Notes under the pieces: model-generated
The model's input: only the letters and a program-made list of their open reading frames with translations
What the model was told of the DNA's origin: nothing
Database searches by the model: none
Shown: positions 1 to 9,814 of the stretch, in pieces
How positions within the stretch are numbered: position 1 is the stretch's first letter
How the letters are laid out: every line of letters starts with the position of its first letter
Made by a program: the position numbers and the translations under genes
Assembly (NCBI GenBank): GCA_002261195.1
Contig: MVBO01000002.1
Location: 300,639 to 364,638, forward strand
Direction of reading: 5' to 3'
Source of the DNA: Bifiguratus adelaidae
Taxonomy: Eukaryota; Mucoromycota; Endogonomycetes; Endogonales
Length of the DNA stretch: 64,000 bases

Positions 1-589
1 AGGAAATACAAGGCTCGAGCCAGTGCAAAAGACACGCAAACTACGCTTACCGATTCTCTTCAATGGTTCTTTGCTTCTTTTCATTGTAATCTTCGTAAAA
101 CTTGTCAATATCATCTCGTGCCTTCTGTATAATCTCTTCGCGCTTGGCTTCAGACTCGGCATCCCGCTGTTCTATCGCCTTTCGCTGCTTTTCTTTCCAT
201 TCGCTGAAGACCAGTTGTGAGCTCGTCATGGGGCTTGTCGCAAGGGCTACCTACCGAATGACGGCATTTTCGACTTCTGGGTTCACTTCCTCCTTGGCGT
301 TGGCAAAGGCCTAAACATGCCTCTTTAGCTTCCCCACGACCATCTTACCTACGCCCATCCTAACACCTACCTGTGACTCTTCCAGATCTTCAGCAGCAGG
401 GAACTCGCTCTCAAAAGCAGAATACTCTGGTTGGGCTGGTGGAACTGCTTGACCATTCGTTCCAGATGAAAAGTCGTCGTGACTGGAGAAAAGATCGGCA
501 TCAGCGCCCAGAGCTGCCTTCTCTCTGGCAAGAAAGTCAGCGGTAGGATCGGAGGCGTCTGTAGTGGTGAAATCCCCAAAGTCAGACAT
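1..589 (-). CDS. CLC1: Clathrin light chain (3' end outside window)
   Basis: Clathrin light chain binds the clathrin heavy-chain hub and regulates triskelion assembly on trans-Golgi and endocytic vesicles. Predicted exons on the minus strand are 371-589, 255-310 and 51-203, giving 142 residues before the gene leaves the window through an intron that starts at 50. The N-terminus (MSDFGDFTTTD) is acidic and Phe/Gly-Asp rich; the third exon encodes the charged heptad helix starting at EWKEKQRKAIEQRD, the heavy-chain-binding region typical of the family. All three junctions keep frame with GT-AG signals. A TGACGTCA site lies 181 bp upstream of the ATG. Identification rests on the helix sequence and acidic N-terminus; confidence is high, but the C-terminus is not visible. 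Confidence 0.9.
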
Positions 590-1036
590 CTAGAACGGAA
601 ACGGTGAATGAGTGATGTGGTCGTGAGGACTCGTCGAACGCAGTGAAAAGGGATAGACAGGTGAGCGGAATGCACCGTTGTGATTATGCCTACACCCTGT
701 TGCCTGTTCGTTGCCCCTTCCTGTGCGTCTAGTCATGAACCATGCGTACCTTCAGTGAAAGGATGAATGTGACGTCAAATTCAACATGGAACAGCGAAAT
801 GATCAAGACCTCTTTAAAGCCAATGGTTGTCGTCTAGCTTCACAAAGTATGCATTGACTTTGATACCTTGTGGAGAGCACGAATAAACACAATCGATAGC
901 TATATACTGCAGCCATGGGCTCAGCTGATAGACCCATGATCGATCCATGGCTAATAGACTCTCTTGAACCAGCATTCACCTTTTGTGAAAACATACAACA
1001 ATGTAGCCTATAAGAATAACTCTCTTCTTGCCTCCC
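590..1036. other. Intergenic: CLC1 promoter and PIS1 3' region
   Basis: Both neighbours are on the minus strand, so this stretch holds the clathrin light chain promoter and the PIS1 3' flank. The only recognisable element is a perfect CRE palindrome (TGACGTCA, 770-777). No ORF with a credible start or family resemblance is seen. Confidence 0.6.
770..777. promoter_or_regulatory. CRE/ATF-like palindrome TGACGTCA
   Basis: Perfect 8-bp TGACGTCA palindrome upstream of the clathrin light chain start at 589. This is the classical bZIP (ATF/CREB family) site; function is inferred from sequence only. Similar sites recur upstream of other genes in the window. Confidence 0.4.
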
Positions 1037-1984
1037 TTAATTCGCCTTTGATCTTCGTTTTCTCTTTCGCTCTTCCACATCCGCTTGGGCCAGCACTTTG
1101 GCCGCGTTCACCAATTGTATCCAATTGATGACATTCTTTGCAAAGCAGACAGGAAATGTCACTAATGCTAGGGTATAGTCGACATCGAGACCAAACACTA
1201 GGGGAAGGTCAACAGAAGGCATAAGCGCAAACATGTTTACACTTACCTTGCCAGGTCTTGTTGTTTGCTCGATTGGCCATCACATAAAGAGCGACGTAAA
1301 ACAACTCATTACCGGCGCACATGAGAAAAAGCACAATCTATAGATTTCGGAAGGATGAGAAAGGTGTGCAAAATGACATTCGACACGTTCCACTTACTGG
1401 ATTGTGATAATAAGCTCGCAAGAACCAATTGGAGTTTTCTGAAATCTTTTTATGACTTGACGAGCCTTCCGTTAATGAGCTACAAGCGTCCCATTCAGCA
1501 TGAAATCAAAAGCATCCAACAAACCCCATGTCTCTCACCTGTACATGTGCATGTAATGCGAGCTAAAGTCGAGCGTCGTGAGAAATTGAAAGACAAGAGC
1601 CCAGGAAGGATATTGCACAGCCAGAAAGGTCAACAAGCACATGGTGGTACACCGGTCCGTCACCATATCCAGCACAGCGCCAAACTTTGTACCTATGCCG
1701 CGTCAAGGCTACTCTAGGTGCGCAGCTCCCGCACTCACTCTGGTCAAAATAACGTGCAGCGTGTCCGTCTGCTACGTCAAGAATGCATGATATACCATAG
1801 AGCGCTACACATGCTTTAGGATGAATGGGCATGTAATAGAGCGATCCGGCCGCTAGTACTATACGTGCGTATCCTATATAACGGTAAGTTGAACAACCCA
1901 TCCGCTTATGGTGCACGTACCAATGAGATTGGGTACAAAGAAGAAGACGTTCTCTCGGTCTATAGCATTACGTCTACTCGCCAT
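1037..1984 (-). CDS. PIS1: CDP-diacylglycerol--inositol 3-phosphatidyltransferase (PI synthase)
   Basis: PI synthase joins CDP-diacylglycerol and myo-inositol to make phosphatidylinositol in the ER membrane. Six exons are predicted: 1921-1984, 1739-1873, 1539-1692, 1398-1479, 1247-1337 and 1037-1197, giving 228 residues, close to the usual 220. The start is MASRRNAIDRENVFFF. The CDP-alcohol phosphotransferase signature is split by an intron: DVADGHAAR in exon 2 continues to KFGAVLDMVTDR in exon 3, supplying the DGxxAR...GxxxDxxxD metal and substrate residues. Several hydrophobic spans follow and the C-terminus is basic (EERKRKRRSKAN). Every junction keeps frame. The family call is very strong; individual splice sites are predictions. 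Confidence 0.92.
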
Positions 1985-2182
1985 TCGTGTGAATTCGCTC
2001 TCACTTGGAGATTTGCCTTTCCTGCGCGGTAAAAAGACGACACCAAAAATGTGACTTTGCAGAATGTTGGCCATCCTTTCCGCGCGCTCTCATCTCTCTT
2101 TCTCTCTATCTCCCTCACTATCTCTTCTTAGCCCACAAGCATAGACAGCCTGGTATATAGTACGTGTATAGACTCTAAATAT

Positions 2183-2703
2183 CTACAGCTTACTATCTAT
2201 ATTGAACTTTGTATGCGTTCCTGTACAAAGCACCTTGCCTGTATCGGCAGATATGATGGTAACAAGGTTATTCGCCAAAGAACGGCCAACTTTGGTGACC
2301 TCGCATTCGATGGCTAATCGTGTTCCTGAAGGTGCGGCATTGACATAGGTTGTATGCAAGTCGACCGATACACCTCCGGTCTGGAAATATTTGCCTAAGG
2401 GTTCGGTGTGAGTTGCTGGTAATAAGAGGCAGGGAGAGAAGACCTACTGTTGGCGCTGTACATGGCCAGTGTAGAGCAAATGTCGACCAAGGTCGCCATG
2501 AAGCCACCGTGCGCATTGCCGAGGATGTTACAGTCGGCATCCTCGACGATTAGTTCAAAGACGACTCGTCCTTGTGACGCCGACGCGATGGAGAGACGCG
2601 GCCATATGGAGCGATCCCAGGAATTCGCCTCTTGTTCCACCCACCGATCCAGGGCTTGTGTGAGTTGAGGGAATGCGTCGGCTATAGCCTGACTATACCG
2701 CAT
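2183..2703 (-). CDS. Hotdog-fold acyl-CoA thioesterase, ACOT13/PaaI-like
   Basis: Likely hydrolyses medium or long acyl-CoA esters. Two exons, 2448-2703 and 2183-2394, encode 155 residues, the normal size for a single-domain ACOT13-type enzyme. The family signature is visible: GNAHGGFMATLVDICSTLA (the HGG motif with the following helix), then after the intron the strand FQTGGVSVDLHTTYVNAAP. The intron (2395-2447) has GTAGGT and CTTAG ends and keeps frame. No signal peptide is obvious, so the compartment is unknown; mammalian relatives sit on mitochondria. A general PaaI-family thioesterase with another substrate cannot be excluded. Confidence 0.85.
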
Positions 2704-2819
2704 GCCGAGACAAGGTCACAAGAGCGCGACACCAATGAGCAGCAACCGAGAGGCGCGGAACAGTCGACAAAAAGAGGCACTGATTTTCCCAAGCCTTAGT
2801 CAGGCATGGCACATGCTCT

Positions 2820-4088
2820 CTATCCAGGCATGACGAATACATCACATAATACATCCACCTCTTTGACAAGTCCACTGAGCACATCCGTCAGTCTTAGACC
2901 ACCTACGCGAGATAGCCCTGGTGCAAGTGGAAAGAAGGAAAGAGTGACATTGAGTGAGGATTCGGGAGAACAATTACCGAGATCAAGTGAGCTCTCTCCC
3001 ACAATGAGGACCGTGGTCATTTTACTCTTGACGGCTGTCAGCGACAAGCGCATTGTCTCAGTTGTTCGGTTCTCGACGCGTAAACTGACGGAAAAGGGTT
3101 CTTCAAGGACAATGGATTTGGGTATCGATATGGGTTGTACGTCGAGCATGTCCAGTTGAGGCGGCTTCCGGACCAGTTGTGAGGTTTGTAACCGTCCTGT
3201 TTCTCCAAAGGTTGATCGCCAAACAATGTCCATCTTGCCCAACACATTGGTTGTCCGTGCTATGCGGTCGTCGATGCTGTCCTTTGGCTGTAATAGGTAA
3301 AGGTACTGTCGAGCATCCTGAGACTTGATGAAGGAATGCTCGCCAAACACTGAACTCGATGCCTGTGTACTTTCGGCTGTTGTCTTGCTCGGCAATTGAT
3401 TCAGATCGGATACCGAAAAGCATTCTCCAGGTTCAAATTTGAGTCGATCCAAATACATGTTGTACACACTCGTGTTTTGTACCTGAGCTTCCAAGAAGAT
3501 GCGACCATCCGCCATGTTGTTGACCTTGGTTTTGACCGCCAAGGGATTGAGGACTTGAAACTTGTAAAACTTGCGAAAGAAGCGCTTTTCATTGGTCTCC
3601 GTCACCGTATAATGGACAGAGCAGACCAAGATGTGAACACCCAACTCCTTGATCTCATGCGAGACGACAAACTCGAGAGTCTGATTTGGATCCAAATGGA
3701 CCTGTGGATCGCGCGATGAATCGGCAAGAGAGAATCGTTGGGAAGAGGTTTGAAGTTCGGCCTTGATAAAGACATCGTTGATGGATAGCTCGCTTTCGTT
3801 ATTGATGCACAAGTAGGAGCTAAACGTTTCTCCAAGGTAGATGTTTCCGAACGCTGCCGGTAGTTCTAGTATATCAGAGACGCCTAGTGAGGGTATATGG
3901 ACATCTCCAGTGCCTATCGTTTTGTGAACAGAGAGGTCTTCCGCCAAGGACGCGTCCAAGGCTTTGGTGAAGGGTGTAGAGATGGTAGTGTCAATGAAGG
4001 GTGTAGAAGTAAGCTTGAGAGAAGGTTTAGAGAGTCTCATCACCTTGAGTCCAAGGTAATGAGGTCCTACGTCTCCTGCTCTTGCCAT
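2820..4088 (-). CDS. TRAPPC13: TRAPP complex subunit 13 homolog
   Basis: TRAPPC13 (DUF974 family) is an accessory subunit of TRAPP tethering/Rab-exchange complexes in ER-Golgi traffic and autophagy. The gene is a single uninterrupted 422-codon frame, about the family length. The N-terminal block LGLKVMRLSKPSL and the segment around GETFSSYLCINNES match the conserved core, followed by Ig-like beta-rich sequence (SVHYTV, FYKFQVLNPL). Its ATG lies only 41 bp from the ATG of the divergent CPSF6-like gene at 4130, so the two must share a very compact promoter. No introns are seen, unusual among its neighbours. The family call is firm. Confidence 0.9.
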   Translation of the reverse strand: MARAGDVGPHYLGLKVMRLSKPSLKLTSTPFIDTTISTPFTKALDASLAEDLSVHKTIGTGDVHIPSLGVSDILELPAAFGNIYLGETFSSYLCINNESELSINDVFIKAELQTSSQRFSLADSSRDPQVHLDPNQTLEFVVSHEIKELGVHILVCSVHYTVTETNEKRFFRKFYKFQVLNPLAVKTKVNNMADGRIFLEAQVQNTSVYNMYLDRLKFEPGECFSVSDLNQLPSKTTAESTQASSSVFGEHSFIKSQDARQYLYLLQPKDSIDDRIARTTNVLGKMDIVWRSTFGETGRLQTSQLVRKPPQLDMLDVQPISIPKSIVLEEPFSVSLRVENRTTETMRLSLTAVKSKMTTVLIVGESSLDLGNCSPESSLNVTLSFFPLAPGLSRVGGLRLTDVLSGLVKEVDVLCDVFVMPG

Positions 4089-4129
4089 GGATAATTGAAG
4101 GTTGCTCTCTCTCTGTCTCTCTTTCAGTC

Positions 4130-5586
4130 ATGGCGGACGAAGATAACTTTGACATCTATGGCGATCAAGGCTTCCAAGCGGAGGGTCAGGTAGGGTTGGC
4201 GTCTTACGTAGGTTACGAATGCTCACAGGTGCTTGTGGACAGGGAGACGCCAATGCGGGATCGAGTGATCCACGTCCACAGAAGCGAAGACGCGACGAAG
4301 ACGGGAATGACGTGAATGCCTCAGAAGGTTGGGGCAACGGCGACAAGGTAGGTGGTAGAGGTGTTGCATACGTGTCCTTGGTCCACAGGGAGAGTGTTCG
4401 ACCGCCACCGAGTCAGACAATGGACAACCATGGGGTCACCTGTGCTTGCCCTTGGACAGTGGGCGGCCGATCGCATGGTTGCTCTTTTCTCTGGCGATCT
4501 CGCAGCCTGGATGTTTGCTACGTTTAATGCATGCGGTACCTCAGCACATAGAGACTCATGCTACAATCACATTCTACAGGGAAACGATCAATATCAAGGC
4601 AACTATCAACAACAACAGCAACAGCAAAACAGCCAAGGTAAGGAGCAGGATGTGACGCAGGTCAGACGTAACCAAGAGTTTTCGCGACTCATCAACGACG
4701 CAGACCATTACAACAACTATGGCATGGAAGGCGGCAATCAGTGGGGAAATAATCAAATGGGGATGGCGGGAGGAAACATGCAGGGAAACTGGGGCAATGA
4801 TATGGGCGGCATGGGCACAAACGCGCTTCATCTAAGCGATCTGACTTGGGTATGTCCAGATTTTGCTTCCTTCGGCCAACAACCAAGCTGAAACGCAGTT
4901 TTACTGCACCTAGTGGACATCGGATGCCGATCTGATGGAGATTGCGGGCAAGAATGGAGCTGCAGATGGCGTGGTGGAGATTTCCTTTCAAGAACACAAG
5001 GCCAATGGCAAATCACGAGGGTAGGTCACCGCACATTATTAATAAAGAGCAAGCGATTAACCGACTTGACGTAGAATGGCCTACATGCAATTCACTACCC
5101 CAGAAGCTGCCGCAGCTGCCTTGGAAGCTTTTCAAAACAAGTAAGTAATCACGACAAGTGTCTATACATGACGTTGGACTCACATGTACGCAGTGAGGTT
5201 TATGGCAGATTACTCCAAGTCACATTTACGAATCCTGTCAACCCGTACAAAACGGTCCCCAAAGGTAAGTACTAGCACGATGCCCTTTCGCTTGGCTCAT
5301 CCTGTCTGTCCATTCAGAACCACCGCCAAAGAACCGGGGTGCTGGTCGAGGAGGTCCAATGCGAGGCGGCACGATGCGTGGCGGTTTCAATCCGATGATG
5401 GGTGTTGGCCGAGGAAATTTCGGCGGTATGGGCTATGGAGGAGCCGGTTACGGTGGAGGCTACGGTCAGTTTGGCGGAGGTGGTGGCTACATGGGACGTG
5501 GCCGGGGAGGAGGTGGAGCCGGTTATGGCGGCAATATGATGGGAGGTGGCTACAATGCTGGCGGTGGCTATGGTGACTATTACTGA
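4130..5586 (+). CDS. CPSF6/CFIm68-like RRM and Gly-rich protein
   Basis: Probable large subunit of cleavage factor Im, which helps choose poly(A) sites. Predicted exons: 4130-4189, 4243-4347, 4580-4637, 4704-4849, 4914-5020, 5075-5140, 5194-5264 and 5318-5586 (293 residues). Order: acidic start MADEDNFDIYGDQGF; a basic patch PQKRRRDED; a Gln run; a Gly/Asn/Met-rich linker; one RRM beginning ALHLSDLTWWTSDADL, where the LTWW motif is typical of CPSF6/7; then a Gly/Tyr/Arg-rich tail ending GGGYGDYY. The third intron (4638-4703) is 66 nt without an in-frame stop, so retention would insert 22 residues. Human CPSF6 has a Pro-rich rather than Gly-rich tail, so the exact orthology is inferred. AATAAA occurs at about 5604. 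Confidence 0.75.
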
Positions 5587-5767
5587 TTGTACCATTCGAC
5601 ATCAATAAAACTCGGCCTGGCAAAGAAGCACTCCTGCTCTGGATGCATGGCTCCAATCTGTCATTAGACTGGCATCTCTAGACGCACGCATGCTGGCCGT
5701 GTACGGCCATTATGGCATTCCTGTTCTTGGCGTGCTGAACTCAAGTAGCCTTTGTTCTCTCATTTCT

Positions 5768-6311
5768 ATGGGACAGAAAAAGTGTAAGGCTGCTCTGCTC
5801 AACGCTGCGAGTATAACACTCAACGTTCAATCTTGCTGCAGACTACTGCGACTATTGTGAAAGGCACATTCCGCCTCATCGAGAAGCGAGAAAGACGCAT
5901 GAGCAAGGTATAGAACACCAACGGAATCGTAAACTTCACTACGACTTGTTTAAAGGCAAGTGCGTTGCACACGGTCGTTTCTAGGGCTCACGCTATCTAG
6001 ACCCTCGCGACATACTCAAGGAAGAACAGCAGAAACCGCCATGTCGTAAATGGGCTACCACAGGCACTTGTCCATTTGGCCACGCCTGTCGATATGCTCA
6101 CATTACCATCGATGCACAAGGCTACGCACATCTACCATCCTATCTTCTGTACAATGCTAGAGACATTGTGTATGTGAACGAATCGGTGGCCTTGTCGGCA
6201 CGCGAGAGGAGGAAACGCAAAGCGCATCGACGCATGATTGAATTGCCGCCTTCCATGCAACCTCCATCCGCGGATCAATGGCCCAATGTGCCGAGAACGT
6301 GTTGGGGATAA
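5768..6311 (+). CDS. ZMAT5: U11/U12 snRNP 20 kDa protein (ZMAT5), minor spliceosome
   Basis: U11/U12-20K is a component of the U11/U12 di-snRNP that recognises U12-type introns in the nucleus. Exons 5768-5783, 5842-5955 and 6001-6311 encode 146 residues. The N-terminus MGQKKYYCDYCERHI carries a matrin-type C2H2 finger (CDYC then H..H within EARKTHEQGIEH). It is followed by LHYDLFKDPRDIL and a CCCH finger, CRKWATTGTCPFGHACRYAH (C-x8-C-x5-C-x3-H), the same order as human U11/U12-20K. Intron 2 (5956-6000) uses a GC donor (GCAAGT); only this choice preserves the conserved LFKDPRDIL reading. The stop is 43 bp from the convergent gene at 6355. Most Dikarya have lost this protein, so its presence is informative. 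Confidence 0.88.
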
Positions 6312-6354
6312 ATACATGCAAGGTGGTAGATCAGCGATACAACTAGTGTATGCG

Positions 6355-7917
6355 CTAGGATTCGGGAGTCGGGCTCGTGTAGGCGGGCGGCAAGGCAAAA
6401 GACACAACGCGAGTATCGGCTTGCGTGGGTGATCCCGGATAATAACGCTGCAACAACCTTCGGTGATCGTGCGGACTCGTCATCACGAACGGATCAAGGC
6501 TATTGCTCCTCTGGCGACGGTGATGATGGTGGCGGTGCGGAGGAGTATCTCGAGGTGAATCTAGGGTAAAGGGAGGTGGACTGGTTGTACTGAGGAGTGG
6601 ATTGGGCGTGCTGAAGCGAGGCGATGTATTCATACGTGGACCTAAAGGCGCATTTGGGATGGTGATGACTTGTGGAAGCGAGTGGCGAGCGAGTCGTGGC
6701 GTTCTGCTCAAGGTGCGTTGACGAGATCGGGAACCGGAACGAGGGGATGCGTGTTGAAATAGATGTGGAATATGTTGTGATGGTGGTGAATGTGAGAACG
6801 GATATTGGTATTGCAACGGTGTACTGAACGCTGCAGAAGACAATTGAGGCGATGGATCAACAGCATCGGCTCGGCTTGTCACTGGTGGTTGAGAATAAGA
6901 GGTTGCAGGAGGAGTTGCGTGAGTGACTGAGAGACCAGATGCGGCCGCAGATGCCGACACAGATGGGAAGGCAGTGTACGGCGGCAGTGAAAAGGTCGAA
7001 GTCCTACCCACCTCTTCAGTTGGTTCAGGTGCCGGTGGTTCTTCTTGGATGGGTCCAAGGACACCAGTGGCCGCAGGCAGCGGAGGAGGATCTTGACTGA
7101 CTGTGGGCGGCCCATTGACTACTTCGGTTGGTGACGACGAGCCAGTGCTTGGTGTAGTGGATGTCAGAGGTAGGACAGATTCCTCAATGAGTAGTTTTCT
7201 TAGTGTATCTGCAGCGTTAGTCAATGTAATCTAAAGTCAATGAGTTGGATTTGAGAAGGAGATTAACGTGCGCACTACCGTTGCTTACATTGATACCGGT
7301 ATTAAACAACCAGGCCATAACGCTCGCCATCATGCCCAGGTCCCATTCCACCTCGCACCATGCCTCCGTCCCCGCGCCAGGTATGCCCATGGCACCACCT
7401 GTATTTTGTTGACATAATGAGAGATAATAATTACGTTGAATGGATTGGAGGATGATGTTGACAAAGGCGGATAAGAGGACAAATAGAGTCAATAATTGGA
7501 CCATGCGTGTCGTGACATTGGTGAAGAAACGCGAATGCTTTTCCAGCGCGAGGCAGACGAGGATGCCCACGATGCCCAACAGCAGATCTAGACCGGCGTA
7601 GACAAAGATGGCCAAGCCTTGCAGTTGTGGAAAGTAGACTGATAACTCGTGAGTCAAGGCGTGTAGGCGAGGGCAGCGGAGAACACTTACTGCTATTCCC
7701 CAAGTCAGACAAAAAGGCATACCAAGCCCCCAGAATACCGCGCACCTATATCCATGCATCAGCACGTCTACACCACACGTTCCCCATATAAGTCACTTAC
7801 CAACACAATGATCGATAGCCATCGAACAACAATACCTCGCGGTATACGTAGACAAGGTCCACAGCATGGTTTTAGACAAGCTCCGAATGGAATCGAAGGC
7901 AATCCTTTGAACGTCAT
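6355..7917 (-). CDS. Unknown membrane protein with long disordered tail
   Basis: I do not recognise this family. Exons 7801-7917, 7691-7745, 7289-7638 and 6355-7230 give 465 residues. The N-terminal part is short and Cys/Arg-rich (FGACLKPCCGPCLRIPRG), followed by about four hydrophobic segments: IVVRWLSIIVL running into VRGILGAWYAFL, GLAIFVYAGLDLLLGIVGIL, MVQLLTLFVLLSAFVNIIL and LGMMASVMAWLF. From about residue 180 the chain is Ser/Pro/Thr-rich and low complexity, with an HHHH run, ending TSPTPES. The layout (N-terminal tetraspan, C-terminal cytosolic tail) resembles the MARVEL-like protein at 20743 without clear sequence similarity. A CACGTG site lies 28 bp upstream of the ATG. The upstream start is the first ATG in a frame that splices cleanly. 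Confidence 0.65.
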
Positions 7918-8361
7918 GGCCTCTTATTCTACTGCTCAATGAACCACGTGCGTACTGTCACCAAAAAGAGAACGGCAATCATGGATATTGGAAGAGGATA
8001 GGTGAGCGCGTGAGAGCAAGAACAGGGCAAGAATGGAAAGCACCACGTAAACACACTCGCCAATGCCGCAAACTGACAAAGGAGGCTCTGTAAATTAGCC
8101 GAGCCATGGAGAAGCATAACAATGGAGTTGAGAATCAGGCCAAGCCGAACCCGTGGTCATTTGGCTCAATTTGGAAATTTTGAGAACAGAAGAGAAGGCG
8201 CGCACTTCTAGTGTTGTCATCGCAATCGTAAACCTTTTACATTTGCAAATGTAATGCCACTGTGTCTTGTTCTATGCAGGATTGCTGCCTGTACATGGCT
8301 TAAATAACTAGCGATGAAAGGCTTCGAAACCAATACAAGGAAATTCAACTCTGTACAATTC
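7918..8361. other. Intergenic region
   Basis: Holds the promoter of the membrane protein starting at 7917 (CACGTG at 7945-7950) and the 3' flank of the HAD phosphatase. No further gene is supported; the small frames here lack start context or family resemblance. Confidence 0.5.
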
Positions 8362-9814
8362 TTAAAGTTCGCTCATGCGTCGTCGGGCTTCTTCCATCTC
8401 CTCTTGAGGAATCCTGTTGCGATCACCGGCGGTAGGAATGTCCTTGACACCATTTAAAACAATGAAGGGACGGTACGCAAACTCTTGCAAAAGGGTGGTG
8501 GTCGTGACACCGGACAACACCAGGACGGGATCAATTTCTGAGTTGATACCAGCCACAATGTCTGTATCCATACGGTCACCAATGATACAAGTGTCCTTGC
8601 GAGCAAGTCCAAGTGTGCGTTGAGCGTAACGCATCATGAGGGCACTGGGCTTGCCACAGTAGAAGGCCTTCTTGCGTGTCACAGCCTCGATGGCCAAACC
8701 AAAGGCACCACAGGAAGGAATGAGATCACCGGCAGAGTTGAGACCTTCGACATCCAAGTTGGTGGCAATCAGCTTGGCACCATTGTTTACGAGTTTGCAG
8801 GCTTTGCACATCTAAAGCGCAAAATGATGAGTGCCATGTGAACAAGGTAACACAAGCGGAGAACAATGGAAAACTCACCTTTTCATAATTGTAACTTGGG
8901 CCTTCACCAATGACGACGTAATCAGGATTGACATCGTTCATGAAGAAGCCATGCTCGTAAAGGGCAAAGGTCAAACCAGGCTCACCAATGACATAACAGG
9001 TTCCGCCTTCAGGTTTTTGGCTCCTGAGGAACTTGGCGGTGGACATGGCAGAGGTGTAAAAGTGGCTCTCGGCGCCATCGATACCGAGACGTTGCAGCTT
9101 TTGCTGCAATTCACGAGGAGTGGGAGCAGAGTTGTTGGTCAAGAAGAGAAATTCCTTTTGATTGCGCTGCAGCCACTCGACGAATTCCTTGGCTCCGGGA
9201 AGCAGATTGTTGCCATGATAAATGACACCATCCATATCACAGATGAAACCCTTTTTTTGGCGGAGGATCTCGAGACGAAGCGCATGTGAGCGGTCATCAT
9301 CCAGGTTGGCAGGATCCTTGCTAGTCGAAAGACTGGAAGTAGATGTCTTGCGCTCATTTTGAAGCTGTTGATCAGAGGGAGCAAGCTTCAAGCTTTGCAT
9401 GCCTTGAGAACCACTGGCCACCCGGCCAGAAGGATCATTCTGAGTGCGACCCAAGCCAGAAGTGTCCATCCGAGGAAGTGAAACCTTGCGGTCTTCAATC
9501 GGCTGGGGTTGGGTAATCTTGCCGTCAGCAGTAGTATGCTGCATTCTGGAGGTGTCCATGGGATGAGATCCGGGGTCCATACTGATGGTGATGTCTGGCA
9601 CGGCAGGATCCGAAGATTGAGCTGCTTCTTCGATTGGCGATAACACGGTGGACGTTGGAGAGGATGTATCTGAAGAAGAATAGAATGAAGATGTATCTGA
9701 AAAATCAGTGAAGACGTATGGAATCACTGAGTTTTGATTGATAAAGTCGTAAAACTTGCTGTAGTCTGCTACTGGCAAGGCGTGGTCACGTTCAAGCTGA
9801 GCAAGAGAGGGCAT
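8362..9814 (-). CDS. HAD-superfamily NagD-like phosphatase with N-terminal extension
   Basis: Probable sugar-phosphate or nucleotide phosphatase of the NagD/HAD-IIA group. Exons 8879-9814 and 8362-8811 (frame-preserving intron 8812-8878) encode 461 residues. HAD motif I is CDMDGVIYHGN with the two Asp; motif II is FLFLTNNSA; motif III lysine is in FYCGKPSALM; motif IV is CIIGDRMDTDI. The cap contains the blocks FYTSAMSTAKFLRSQ, NPDYVVIGEGPSYNYEK and IATNLD that I associate with bacterial NagD rather than with the fungal p-nitrophenylphosphatase/PHO13 group. About 170 Ser/Thr-rich residues precede the catalytic domain and look disordered; they are absent from bacterial NagD. The substrate is unknown. 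Transfer from bacteria is possible but untested. Confidence 0.85.

Noticed and set aside
4638-4703. Treating this CPSF6-like segment as plainly coding
   Set aside because: Good donor, branch-like CTCATCAAC and CAG acceptor favour an intron, though retention stays possible.
8831-9289. 152-codon + frame opposite the HAD phosphatase
   Set aside because: Antisense shadow, overlaps the phosphatase intron and has no recognisable domain.
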